From: JAKIWV01 sp049800095
Lineage (GTDB): Archaea > Thermoplasmatota > Thermoplasmata > Lutacidiplasmatales > UBA184
Reading direction: 5' to 3'
Assembly (NCBI GenBank): GCA_049800095.1
Contig: JBARJD010000165.1
Span: 1 to 22,479 of the forward strand
DNA: 22,479 nt
Numbering within the stretch: the first letter of the stretch is position 1; the number at the start of each line of letters is the position of its first letter. The position numbers and the translations under genes were made by a program. A model generated the notes under the pieces. That model saw only the letters and a program-made list of their open reading frames with translations. It had not been told where the DNA came from and made no database searches. Positions 8,290 to 16,241 of this stretch are shown here, piece after piece.

Positions 8290-9786
8290 ATGGCGACCTC
8301 GAAGATGCTAGTCGGCGGCGAGTGGGTTGAATCTTCGTCGGAGGGAACGATCCCCGTCGTGAGTCCATTCACGGGGAAGCCCATCGGGGAGGTCCCGAAG
8401 GGAACGCGCGAGGACATCCGAAAGGCTATCGACGCCGCGCGCGAGGCCTTTGACAAGGGTCCGTGGCCACGTCTGCCCGCCCGGGCCCGAGGGGAGGTCT
8501 ACCTCAAGACCGCCCAAATCCTCCAATCCCGTGCGGCAGCGATCGCGGAGCTCGAGAGCCGGAACCAGGGCAAGACGATCAAGCAGGCCGCGGACGTCGA
8601 CATTCCGGGCTCGATTGACAACCTGATCTTCTATGCCGGCGCCGTCCGTACGCTCGACGCGAAGAGCCCTCAAGAATTCCTTGGCGATGGCACGACGATA
8701 TTCCGGCGGGAGCCGGTCGGGGTGATCGGGTCGATTACTCCCTGGAACTACCCGTTCATGATGGCCGTGTGGAAGATTGGGCCGGCCCTCGTGACCGGCA
8801 ACACGGTCATTCTGAAACCTGCGAGTTGGACACCCCTTAGCACGCTCGAACTGGGCAAGGCGTTCACCGAGGCGGGGCTGCCGCCCGGCGTCCTGAACAT
8901 TGTCACGGGTCCCGGCCCGGAGGTGGGGAACGAACTGTGCGTCAACCCGAAGGTCGACATGGTCTCGCTTACGGGCGACACGGCAACCGGAAAGAAGATC
9001 ATGGAAGCGGCGAGCAGTACGGTCAAGCGGATCCAGCTCGAACTCGGGGGCAAAGCGCCGTTCATCGTGTTCGAGGACGCCGACATCCCCGCCGCCGTGG
9101 AGGGTGCGATCGTCGGCGGCTACGTCAACGGAGGCCAGGATTGCACTGCGGCCACCCGGATTATCATCCACAAGACCGTACGCGAGAAATTCGAAAAGGG
9201 CCTCCTCGACCGGGTCAAGCAGATCCGCGTTGGGGACCCCTCCTCGCGGTCCACCGATATGGGGCCGCTCGTTCATGCAAGTCAACAGAAGAAGGTCCTG
9301 GAGTGGGTGGAAACGGGAAAGGACGAGGGCGCGAAGCTCCGCACCGGAGGCACGGAAGCCGGTGGCAAGCTCAAGGCCGGCGCCTTCGTCAACGCCACCG
9401 TTTTCGACCAGGTGGCTCCGGATATGCAGATTGCCCAGCGGGAGATCTTTGGACCCGTGCTCGACGTCATCGAGTTCGAGAAGTTCGACGAGGCGATCGA
9501 CATCGCGAACGGAGTGGATTACGGACTGGCCGGCAGCGTCTGGACCCAGAACGTCCGCACGGCACTCCGCGCCGCGAATGCGATCCGGTTTGGCGACGTG
9601 TGGGTCAACGACCACCTGCCCATGGGCTCGGAGACGCCCCACGGCGGATTCAAGCAATCTGGCTTCGGGAAGGATCTGGGGGCGGACTCGCTCAACGACT
9701 ACACCGTCGTGAAGAACCTCTACATCGACCTGACGGGCCAGGCCCGCAAAGGGTGGCATTACACCGTCTACGGCGACCCCAGCTAG
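8290..9786 (+). CDS. NAD(P)-dependent aldehyde dehydrogenase, PatD-like (4-aminobutyraldehyde/betaine aldehyde type)
   Basis: A full-length aldehyde dehydrogenase of 498 residues. Catalytic residues are visible: N153 in TPWNYP, general base E251 in LELGGKAP and nucleophile C285 in GGQDCTAATR. The GQDCTA block, MVSLTG-x-x-ATGK and the C-terminal PHGGFKQSGFGKD ... DYTVVK follow E. coli 4-aminobutyraldehyde dehydrogenase (PatD/YdcW) closely. That suggests an amino- or trimethylammonio-aldehyde substrate. The enzyme would be cytoplasmic and oxidise the aldehyde to an acid with NAD(P)+. It is first in an operon with a second aldehyde dehydrogenase (21-bp gap) and an FAD oxidoreductase. The family is certain; exact substrate is an inference from sequence resemblance. 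Confidence 0.92.
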   Translation: MATSKMLVGGEWVESSSEGTIPVVSPFTGKPIGEVPKGTREDIRKAIDAAREAFDKGPWPRLPARARGEVYLKTAQILQSRAAAIAELESRNQGKTIKQAADVDIPGSIDNLIFYAGAVRTLDAKSPQEFLGDGTTIFRREPVGVIGSITPWNYPFMMAVWKIGPALVTGNTVILKPASWTPLSTLELGKAFTEAGLPPGVLNIVTGPGPEVGNELCVNPKVDMVSLTGDTATGKKIMEAASSTVKRIQLELGGKAPFIVFEDADIPAAVEGAIVGGYVNGGQDCTAATRIIIHKTVREKFEKGLLDRVKQIRVGDPSSRSTDMGPLVHASQQKKVLEWVETGKDEGAKLRTGGTEAGGKLKAGAFVNATVFDQVAPDMQIAQREIFGPVLDVIEFEKFDEAIDIANGVDYGLAGSVWTQNVRTALRAANAIRFGDVWVNDHLPMGSETPHGGFKQSGFGKDLGADSLNDYTVVKNLYIDLTGQARKGWHYTVYGDPS

Positions 9787-9807
9787 GGCGCGCCGGCGCG
9801 GAGAGGA

Positions 9808-11286
9808 ATGGCATCGGCGGAGTCGGAGGAGACGGGCCTCCTCTTCATCGGCGGGGAATGGGCTCCGTCCCGGTCCGGCCGGTGGCAAGAGGTCCGTGAC
9901 CCTTCGACCGGCCGGCGTCTCGGTCGGGTATCGATCGCTTCCAAGGACGAGGCGGCGGCGGCGGTCGACGCGGCCGCGACGGCTGAAGAGTCCTGGGGCA
10001 CCACGCCGATCCACGAGCGGGCCCGTCTGCTGCGCGCTCTATCGGAACGACTCGCGGCCGACAGTGCCGGGATGGCCCGACTCATCGCCGAGGAAGTCGG
10101 GAAGCCGATCGTGGACGCCCGTGTCGAGGCGGGCCGAGCCGTCACCGTCTACCAGCTGGCCGCCGACGAGGCTCGGCACCTGACCGGGGAATCGTTCCCG
10201 GCCGACGCGTACACGTATCCGGCGGGCAACGAGCGACGGTTTCTCTTCTCCGTGAGGGACCCAATCGGGGTGGTCGTCGCCATCAGCCCGTTCAATTTCC
10301 CCCTCAACCTGCTCTCCCACAAGGTGGCCCCTGCGCTCGCCGCTGGAAATCCGGTCGTCATCAAACCGACCAGTTCCGCACCGTTGACGGCCCTTCGGTT
10401 GGCGAAGCATGCCGAGGCCGCCGGGTTCCCGAAGGGCGTCGTCAACGTGGTCGTCGGACCGGGGGGAGAGGTCGGCGACGCTCTGGTCGAGCATCCTCGG
10501 ACCCGACTGGTGACGTTCACCGGCTCGACGTCGGTCGGAAAGAGCATTGCCGAGAAGGCCGGGCGACATGCCAAGCGAGTGATCCTGGAGATGGGCGGGA
10601 TGGACCCGTTCATTGTGCTCGACGATGCTCCCCTCGACGTCACCGTTGCGGCAGCGATCCGCGGCGCCTTCGGATACTCTGGGCAAGTGTGTACTGCGTC
10701 CAAGCGACTGCTCGTCTCCGAGGCCGTCGCCGACCGATTCGTCCAAGCGTTCACGGAGCGGGCGGGGAAGCTGAAGGTGGGACTTGCGCTATCGGAAGAC
10801 ACTCAGGTCGGTCCGGTGATCGATGCCGCCGCGCTCGATCGCATGGACCGTCTGGTGGGGGACGCGGTGTCGCACTCCGCCAAACTGCTCCTCGGCGGCC
10901 AACGCGCCACCGAGTTCGGCCCGGGATACTTCTACCGCCCTACGGTCCTCGATTCCGTCACCGTCGAGTCGAAGATCGCTCAGGAAGAGCCGTTCGGCCC
11001 CGTCGTCCCCATCCTTCGATTCCACGACCTCGACGAGGCGGTCCGGATCGCCAACGGCACGCCGTACGGTCTCCAGGCGGCGGTGTACACGAACGACCTC
11101 AAGCGTGCGTTCACCATCGCCAAGCGGATCCGAGCCGGTGGCGTCCACATCAACGACCCCACGTCGCTGCGGTGGGACGCGCTGCCCTTCGGCGGCGTCA
11201 AGGAGAGCGGCCTCGGGCGGGAGGGGCTCCGGTACGCCATGGAAGAGATGACCGAGGTCAAGCTGATCTCCGTGAACTACGGCTGA
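9808..11286 (+). CDS. NAD(P)-dependent aldehyde dehydrogenase, lactaldehyde/SSADH/GAPN-like
   Basis: A second aldehyde dehydrogenase, 492 residues, with N163 in SPFNFP, E261 in LEMGGMDPF and nucleophile C295 in SGQVCTASKR. The C-terminal PFGGVKESGLGREG ... YAMEEMTE resembles archaeal lactaldehyde dehydrogenases and the related semialdehyde and non-phosphorylating glyceraldehyde-3-phosphate dehydrogenases. It is clearly different from the PatD-like enzyme next door, so it probably handles another aldehyde of the same pathway, for example a semialdehyde. ATG 9808 follows a GGAG-containing purine-rich ribosome binding site. The end leaves a short gap before the FAD enzyme, in which the dyad CCGAT-CGA-ATCGG (11288-11300) lies. 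Substrate cannot be fixed from sequence. Confidence 0.9.
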   Translation: MASAESEETGLLFIGGEWAPSRSGRWQEVRDPSTGRRLGRVSIASKDEAAAAVDAAATAEESWGTTPIHERARLLRALSERLAADSAGMARLIAEEVGKPIVDARVEAGRAVTVYQLAADEARHLTGESFPADAYTYPAGNERRFLFSVRDPIGVVVAISPFNFPLNLLSHKVAPALAAGNPVVIKPTSSAPLTALRLAKHAEAAGFPKGVVNVVVGPGGEVGDALVEHPRTRLVTFTGSTSVGKSIAEKAGRHAKRVILEMGGMDPFIVLDDAPLDVTVAAAIRGAFGYSGQVCTASKRLLVSEAVADRFVQAFTERAGKLKVGLALSEDTQVGPVIDAAALDRMDRLVGDAVSHSAKLLLGGQRATEFGPGYFYRPTVLDSVTVESKIAQEEPFGPVVPILRFHDLDEAVRIANGTPYGLQAAVYTNDLKRAFTIAKRIRAGGVHINDPTSLRWDALPFGGVKESGLGREGLRYAMEEMTEVKLISVNYG

Positions 11287-11321
11287 GCCGATCGAATCGG
11301 GGCTCAGGAGGTGGCGCCCAG

Positions 11322-12887
11322 ACGTACGACGTCGTGGTGATCGGCGGAGGGCACAACGGCCTCACGGCCGCCGCGTACTTGGCCCGGGGCGGGGCGCGGG
11401 TCGTGGTGCTCGAGCAGCGCCCGTTCGTGGGTGGAGCGTGCATCACCGAAGAGCCCTGGCCCGGTTTCCGGATCAACACCTATGCCTACCTCGCCGGGAT
11501 GCTCAGCGCGAAGGTGGTCGACGAGCTCGGGCTGGCCGGGTTCGGGTATCGGACGATTCCGCACGACCCGGAGGGATTCCTTCCGTTTCCCGACGGACGG
11601 TCGATCACACTCTGGAGCGATACCGCCCGGACGCAGCAGGAGATTGCACGTTTCTCTCCCCGAGATGCCGAGGCGTACCCCCGCTACCTCCAGCACTGGG
11701 CGGAGATCCTGACGCTCCTCGAACCGGTTCTCGGGGGTCCGCCGCCCTCTTTGCGCGAACTGGCCGAACGGTTTCGGGGTCCTGAGTATGAACGGCTACT
11801 GCGCGACCTGGTCCTCCGCAGCGCGGAAGATTTCCTATCGGAGTGGTTCGAGTCGGAGGAGGTCAAGGCCGCCCTCGGATTCAGCGCATGCGTCGGCGCC
11901 TTCACAAGTCCCCGTCGACCGGGAACGGCCTACGTGCTGGCCCACAACAGCGTCACCGAACTCGGGGGCCGGGCCGGCGCATGGGGCTTCGCCGTCGGCG
12001 GCATGGGACGAACGACGGAAGCGCTCGCGCGAGCCGCGCAAGGCTTCGGGGCCGAGATCCGGACCGGCGTGGGCGTCCGCGCGCTCACGGTCGGGGCCGG
12101 CGGCCGAGTGACCGGCGTCGAGACCGAGGACGGCCAACGAATTGAAGCGCGGGCCGTCGCCTCGGGCGTCGACATCAAGCGGACGTTGCTACGTCTGGCG
12201 CCGGCGGACTCCGTGCCCGAGGAGGCCCTGCGTCAGGTCCGGAGTTTCAAGACGTACGCCACGACGCTCAAGTTCAACGCCGCGCTCCGGCGCCTGCCTC
12301 GGTTCACCGCTCGGCCCGAAGTGCCCGGTCCTCACCACCAGGCCTCGGTCACGATCGGGCCCTCGCTCGATTATCTCGACCGGGCGTACTGGATGGCCGC
12401 CGCGGGGCACCTGTCCGACCCGCCGTTCGCGGAGGTCCTCTTCCAGAGCGCCGCCGACCCGTCCGTCGCGCCGCTGGGTCATCACACGATGACCTGTTCG
12501 GTGAAGTACGCTCCACGCGAACTCGTCGGGACTTCCTGGTCCGACCATCGGGCCGCCTCCGCAGAGCTCGTGTTGTCCACGCTGGAGGAGTACGCACCGG
12601 ATATTCGCGAGGTCGTGGAGCATGCGCAAGTGATCACGCCGGAGGACATCGAAACAACTCTCGGGATGACGGGCGGCAGTTGCTTCCACGGCGATCTGAC
12701 GCCGGACCAAATGTTCTCGATGCGCCCATTCCCTGGGGCCAGCGGATACCGGCTTCCCCTCCCCGGGCTCTATCTCTGTGGTTCATCGGCCCACCCGGGG
12801 GGGGGCGTTACAGGGGTCCCGGGTCGGAATGCTGCCCAGGTGATCCTGGCCGACCTGCATCAACCGCAGCCCACGCGCCCCGGCTAG
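11322..12887 (+). CDS. PYROXD2/CrtI-like FAD-dependent oxidoreductase (paralogue 2), start codon non-canonical
   Basis: About 521 residues. The N-terminal FAD motif TYDVVVIGGGHNGL is followed by the strand-ending Glu in VVLEQR. The central WFESEEVK and PGTAYVLAH blocks and the C-terminal LYLCGSSAHPGGGVTG are all present. It is the most divergent of the four paralogues: it has CVGAFTSP where paralogue 3 has VIGEMCGP, and HNSVTELGG where paralogue 3 has HHNIGVLDG. No ATG, GTG or TTG lies in frame between the end of the preceding gene and the FAD motif. AGGAGGT (11306-11312) is a good ribosome binding site; ACG 11322 is placed here as a guess. GTG 11311 would fit if one C were added to the CCC at 11317-11319. 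GTG 11334 or 11337 would cut into the FAD-binding strand. It is the third gene of the operon. Confidence 0.85.
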   Translation, partial: TYDVVVIGGGHNGLTAAAYLARGGARVVVLEQRPFVGGACITEEPWPGFRINTYAYLAGMLSAKVVDELGLAGFGYRTIPHDPEGFLPFPDGRSITLWSDTARTQQEIARFSPRDAEAYPRYLQHWAEILTLLEPVLGGPPPSLRELAERFRGPEYERLLRDLVLRSAEDFLSEWFESEEVKAALGFSACVGAFTSPRRPGTAYVLAHNSVTELGGRAGAWGFAVGGMGRTTEALARAAQGFGAEIRTGVGVRALTVGAGGRVTGVETEDGQRIEARAVASGVDIKRTLLRLAPADSVPEEALRQVRSFKTYATTLKFNAALRRLPRFTARPEVPGPHHQASVTIGPSLDYLDRAYWMAAAGHLSDPPFAEVLFQSAADPSVAPLGHHTMTCSVKYAPRELVGTSWSDHRAASAELVLSTLEEYAPDIREVVEHAQVITPEDIETTLGMTGGSCFHGDLTPDQMFSMRPFPGASGYRLPLPGLYLCGSSAHPGGGVTGVPGRNAAQVILADLHQPQPTRPG

Positions 12888-12918
12888 CGCCCAATTTCAC
12901 GGCCTCCCGAGCCGCGAG

Positions 12919-12947
12919 TTAAATATCGGGACCGGGCTGCCCGGCCC
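12919..12947 (+). promoter_or_regulatory. TATA box plus dyad for leaderless transcription of FAD paralogue 3
   Basis: TTAAATAT (12919-12926) is centred 26 bp before GTG 12948, the spacing expected if transcription starts at the start codon. Between them is a perfect 6-1-6 palindrome CCGGGC-T-GCCCGG (12932-12944), a possible operator overlapping the transcription start. Confidence 0.6.
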
Positions 12948-14507
12948 GTGTCCTCATACGACGTAATCATCATCGGAGGAGGCCACAACGGACTCGTTGC
13001 GGCGGGATATCTTGGAAAAGCCGGGGCCAAAGTGCTGGTCCTCGAGCGACGACCGATCGTCGGCGGCGCCGCGGTGACCGAGGAGCCCTGGCCGGGGTAC
13101 CGGATCAACACGTTCTCCTACGTCGCCGGCCTGCTGCGCCCGCAGATCGTCGAGGACCTTCAACTGGCATCGTACGGTTATGAAACGATCCTGTACGACC
13201 CGCAGTCGTTCGTTCCGTTCCCGAATGGCACGTCGCTGAGCCTCTGGAACGACACCGAGAAGACGCAGAAGGAGATCGCCAAGTTCTCGGCGAAGGACGC
13301 CGCAATCTATCCGAAGTACGAAGAGTACTGGGACAACGTCCTCGACCTCATCGAGCCCCTCCTCCTCGCACCGCCGGTGCCGTTGCAGGAACTGGTGGGG
13401 ATGTTCGAAGGGCCCCAAGCCGAAGAGCTGGTCCGCGAGCTGTTCCTTCTGAGCGCGTGGGACTTCTTGGACGAGTGGTTCGAGAGCGACGAGGTCAAGA
13501 TCAGCTTCGCCACGAATGCGGTGATCGGGGAGATGTGCGGACCGCGCACCCCGGGGACGGCGTACGTGCTGGCGCACCACAACATCGGCGTGCTCGACGG
13601 GCAGCGGAAGGTCTGGGGATTCTCCAAGGGGGGGATGGGCCGGATCTCCGAAGCCCTCGCCGCTTCGGCGCGGCATCACGGGGTCGAGATACGGACGGGC
13701 GTCGGAGTGCGGCAGGTCCTCTTGCAGAACGGGAAAGCCGTCGGTGTCGAAACGGGAACCGGGGAGCAGATCTATGCCTCGGCCGTCGCGTCGAACCTCG
13801 ACGTGAAGCGCACGCTGCTCGAGCTGACGCCGGCCGACGCGGTGCCGGCGGACATCCGCCGGCAGGTCGAGCGTTTCAAGACCCGTGGCGCGGCGCTCAA
13901 GTTCAACGGCGCGCTCGACGACCTGCCCGAGTTCACCGCCGCCCCGGGCCGCCCCGGGCCGCACCACCGCGGCGCCATCGAGATCGCGCCGTCCATGGAA
14001 TACCTTGAGAAGGCGTTCGATGATGCGAAGTACGGCCACTTCTCCACGCACCCGTTCCTCGACGTCGAGTTCCAGAGTGCGTCGGACCCGTCGATGGCCC
14101 CGCCGGGGAAGCATGTCATGACGTGCTTCGTGATGTACGCCCCCCGGGAACTCTCTGGAACCACGTGGTCGAAGTTCAAGCCGACGGCCGGGGAGCGGTG
14201 TCTCGACACGATCGCCGAATTCGCGCCGGATATCCGGAAGCAGGTCACGCACTGGCAGGTCGTCTCTCCGGAAGACATTGAGAACACCCTCGGGATGTCC
14301 GGCGGCAACATCTTCCAGGGGGACATCACCCCGGACCAGATCTTCTCGTATCGTCCGATCCTAGGCTGGGCGAACTACCGGACGCCGATTCCGGGGCTCT
14401 ACTTCTGTGGCTCCACGGCGCACCCCGGCGGTGGAGTCACCGGCGCGCCGGGGTACAACGGCGCCCAAGCGGTCCTCGAGGATCTACCCGGCCTCAAGAA
14501 GCCGTAA
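12948..14507 (+). CDS. PYROXD2/CrtI-like FAD-dependent oxidoreductase (paralogue 3)
   Basis: A complete 519-residue enzyme. The FAD-binding motif YDVIIIGGGHNGL spans residues 4-16, with the ribose-binding Glu at E33 (LVLERR). Then come GGAAVTEEPWPGYRI, a helical substrate region with LLLAPPVPL and WFESDEVK, PGTAYVLAHHN, and VWGFSKGGMGR. The C-terminal GLYFCGSTAHPGGGVTGAPG closes the FAD site. It follows human PYROXD2 block by block, more closely than classical phytoene desaturases. The GTG start is supported by a TATA element 26 bp upstream and by the matching N-terminus of paralogue 4. It appears monocistronic, since the aminotransferase downstream has its own TATA-like element. Electron acceptor and substrate are unknown. 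Confidence 0.92.
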   Translation: MSSYDVIIIGGGHNGLVAAGYLGKAGAKVLVLERRPIVGGAAVTEEPWPGYRINTFSYVAGLLRPQIVEDLQLASYGYETILYDPQSFVPFPNGTSLSLWNDTEKTQKEIAKFSAKDAAIYPKYEEYWDNVLDLIEPLLLAPPVPLQELVGMFEGPQAEELVRELFLLSAWDFLDEWFESDEVKISFATNAVIGEMCGPRTPGTAYVLAHHNIGVLDGQRKVWGFSKGGMGRISEALAASARHHGVEIRTGVGVRQVLLQNGKAVGVETGTGEQIYASAVASNLDVKRTLLELTPADAVPADIRRQVERFKTRGAALKFNGALDDLPEFTAAPGRPGPHHRGAIEIAPSMEYLEKAFDDAKYGHFSTHPFLDVEFQSASDPSMAPPGKHVMTCFVMYAPRELSGTTWSKFKPTAGERCLDTIAEFAPDIRKQVTHWQVVSPEDIENTLGMSGGNIFQGDITPDQIFSYRPILGWANYRTPIPGLYFCGSTAHPGGGVTGAPGYNGAQAVLEDLPGLKKP

Positions 14508-14538
14508 CCCTCGCCCTCGTGCCCGAACCCGGCGGAAC

Positions 14539-14546
14539 CTTCTAAG
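14539..14546 (+). promoter_or_regulatory. TATA-like element for the aminotransferase gene
   Basis: CTTCTAAG is centred about 27 bp before ATG 14570 in otherwise GC-rich sequence, consistent with a leaderless transcript. No ribosome binding site is seen before the ATG, which supports this reading. Confidence 0.45.
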
Positions 14547-14569
14547 ACCCTCTCCGGCTCGGCTACCCG

Positions 14570-15907
14570 ATGCCGGTCCGCAAGGCCCCTGCCGGGCGAG
14601 GGAAGCCGGCGAACATCGATTACTGGGCGCGGTACCAGGAATTGTTTCCCCGCTACTTCTGGTCGGAAGAGACCCGCCTGGCCAGCATCATCGTCGCCGA
14701 CGCGAACGGCTCGACCGTCCGGGACACCTCCGGGAAGACGTACATCGACCTCACGAGCCAGTGGGCGACGAACAACCTCGGCAATGTGCCTCCCGAGGTC
14801 CTCGACGCCACGACGACCGCGCTCGCCCGGTACGGATTCCTGACCTACTTCATGACCCCGCACCTGCCGATGATCGAGCTCGCCGAGCGTCTCATCGAGA
14901 ACCGGCCGTCGCCCAACCTTTCCCGCGTCTTTCTCGAGTTGTCCGGAACCGGCGCGGCCGAGGGGGCCGTCAAACATGCGGTCGAAGCCAGTCACCGCCC
15001 ATTGATCCTGAGCTTCCTGGGACAGTACCACGGACTTTCGATCGCGACGAGCCTCATCGGGAGCCTGAGCTCGCACGAGCGAAAGTACTGGGAGCCGTGG
15101 GGCGGGGGCGCCCTCCATGCCCCGTACCCATTCCCGTACCGCCGTCCCCGGGGGATGAACGAGGAAGAGTACGGGGACTGGGTCCTGGAGTATATCGAGG
15201 AGCAGGTCTTGGGGCGGCAGGCGGAGCCAGACCGTATCGCGGGCGTGATCCTCGAGCCGATCGCCTGCGAGGCTGGGATCTGGATTCCGCCCGCGAAGTT
15301 CGTCCGGGGCTTGGCCAAACTGTGTGCGACGCACGATTGGTACTTCATCGACGACGAGGTCGAGACCGGTCTCGGTCGCACGGGGAAGATGTGGGCCATC
15401 GAGCATTTTGGCGTCGCCCCCGACCTCATGGCCATCGGGAAGGGGATCTCGGGGGGACTGATGCCGATCGCCGCGGTGATGGGTACCGAGGAGGTCATGG
15501 GCGAGTCGGTGGTCGCCGCCGGCACGACGTTTGCCGGCCACCCGGCGGCCTGCGCGGCCGCCAGCACGACGCTCGAAATTCTGCGGCGGGACAAGATTCC
15601 CGAGCGGTCGGCCCGTCTCGGCGCGGTCGCGCTCCGACGGATGAAGGAGTGGGAAAGCCTCCCGACCGTGGGCGAGGTGCGCGGTCTGGGGCTCTGCCTC
15701 GCCGTCGAGCTGGTCCAGGACAAGCGCTCCAAGAAGGCTCACGCGGAACTCGGGCGACGGGTCTTCTTCGAATGCGTTAAGAACGGAACGATTCCTCTCT
15801 GGAACTACGGCGACCACGTCCTCCGTATCGAGCCTCCGCTCACCATCGAATCCGACACCCTCAACGCCGGGCTCGACGTGGTCGAGTCGGCGCTTCGCCG
15901 TGGCTGA
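14570..15907 (+). CDS. Class III PLP-dependent aminotransferase
   Basis: A 445-residue fold-type I aminotransferase of the omega-amino-acid class, which includes 4-aminobutyrate, beta-alanine, taurine and putrescine aminotransferases. The PLP lysine is K291 in AIGKGISGG and the PLP-N1 Asp is D262 in DDEVETGLGRTGK. The usual DEVQ reads DEVE (E265), so a Gln near the cofactor is replaced by Glu. The substrate-binding part has SGTGAAEGAVKHA, where S-G-S/T-E-A is more usual. The C-terminal LRIEPPLTI is typical. Paired with a PatD-like dehydrogenase, it could make or consume an amino-aldehyde, but other amines are equally possible. The start is supported by a leaderless-type TATA spacing. Product family is certain, substrate is not. 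Confidence 0.9.
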   Translation: MPVRKAPAGRGKPANIDYWARYQELFPRYFWSEETRLASIIVADANGSTVRDTSGKTYIDLTSQWATNNLGNVPPEVLDATTTALARYGFLTYFMTPHLPMIELAERLIENRPSPNLSRVFLELSGTGAAEGAVKHAVEASHRPLILSFLGQYHGLSIATSLIGSLSSHERKYWEPWGGGALHAPYPFPYRRPRGMNEEEYGDWVLEYIEEQVLGRQAEPDRIAGVILEPIACEAGIWIPPAKFVRGLAKLCATHDWYFIDDEVETGLGRTGKMWAIEHFGVAPDLMAIGKGISGGLMPIAAVMGTEEVMGESVVAAGTTFAGHPAACAAASTTLEILRRDKIPERSARLGAVALRRMKEWESLPTVGEVRGLGLCLAVELVQDKRSKKAHAELGRRVFFECVKNGTIPLWNYGDHVLRIEPPLTIESDTLNAGLDVVESALRRG

Positions 15908-15950
15908 ACCGGTCGGCCTTCCTTCCAGGGACGTGTCACCCGAGGACCTC

Positions 15951-15976
15951 CCGATTCAGAATCCGTTCCGAATCGG
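15951..15976 (+). terminator. Hairpin downstream of the aminotransferase gene
   Basis: CCGATTC (15951-15957) and GAATCGG (15970-15976) form a perfect 7-bp stem with a 12-nt loop about 43 bp after the aminotransferase stop. It is followed by TCATTTT. It could end that transcript, or be part of the regulatory dyad array that begins here. Confidence 0.35.
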
Positions 15977-16030
15977 TCATTTTCGGAACAGTTCCGGTCC
16001 CGGATTCAGTCCGAAACGGAATATTTCCGT
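15953..16030. repeat. Array of five odd-centred dyads
   Basis: Five short inverted repeats with a single central base follow one another: GATTC-A-GAATC (15953-15963), CCGA-A-TCGG (15968-15976), CGGAAC-A-GTTCCG (15984-15996), CGGATT-C-AGTCCG (16001-16013, one mismatched pair) and ACGGAAT-A-TTTCCGT (16016-16030, one mismatched pair). Their centres lie at about 15958, 15972, 15990, 16007 and 16023, so 14-18 bp apart. This resembles a multi-site operator. Confidence 0.5.
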
Positions 16031-16213
16031 ACATAATCGCTGTTTCTAGCATCTAAAATGAACTATTCGATGCTCATACAGGCCATACGCAATAGAACCC
16101 CCGAGATAGGTTAACAGCAGCCCGGCCCTGCACTGAGGCTTGCGAGTTCAATACAAAGGATAGAGGGCCAAACTGCATCGAAATACATGGTCAATACCCG
16201 CTACGGCGCCAAG

Positions 16214-16241
16214 TTTTTATGTGCGGGACGGTCCCGTATCG
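16214..16241 (+). promoter_or_regulatory. TATA box and 6-1-6 palindrome of the Rieske operon
   Basis: TTTTTAT (16214-16220) is centred 25 bp before GTG 16242. The perfect palindrome CGGGAC-G-GTCCCG (16224-16236) lies between TATA and the predicted transcription start. It differs from CGGAAC-A-GTTCCG at 15984 by one base per half-site, so both fit CGGRAC-N-GTYCCG. This supports a common regulator. Confidence 0.6.

Larger units (their letters stand above)
15908..16241. promoter_or_regulatory. 334-bp intergenic region with dyad array and Rieske operon promoter
   Basis: This is the only long gap without a convincing gene and is visibly richer in A and T than its surroundings. The left part (15951-16030) holds closely spaced dyads listed separately. 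The middle (16031-16200) has no recognised feature; an inverted repeat GGCCCT/AGGGCC (16124-16129, 16164-16169) is probably incidental. The right end has the TATA element TTTTTAT (16214-16220), centred about 25 bp before GTG 16242, with a 6-1-6 palindrome between. No tRNA cloverleaf was found. Confidence 0.6.

Noticed and set aside
8308..10014. 568-codon minus-strand open frame opposite the aldehyde dehydrogenases
   Set aside because: Overlaps two genes with intact active sites and has biased composition typical of a shadow.
10689..11310. Upstream extension of the frame of FAD paralogue 2 into the second aldehyde dehydrogenase gene
   Set aside because: The extension overlaps a gene with its own catalytic motifs; paralogues 3 and 4 begin just before the FAD motif, so this part is not expected to be protein.
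12954..14252. 432-codon minus-strand open frame opposite FAD paralogue 3
   Set aside because: No family resemblance; explained by codon bias of the plus-strand gene.
16058..16114. 18-codon ORF in the AT-richer gap with a TATA-like ACATAAT about 24 bp upstream
   Set aside because: Too short, uses ATA and AGA codons unlike neighbouring genes, no ribosome binding site and no known match.
16081..16180. Possible tRNA-like sequence (GGCC start, GAGTTCAATAC T-loop-like string)
   Set aside because: No consistent acceptor, D, anticodon and T stems could be folded.
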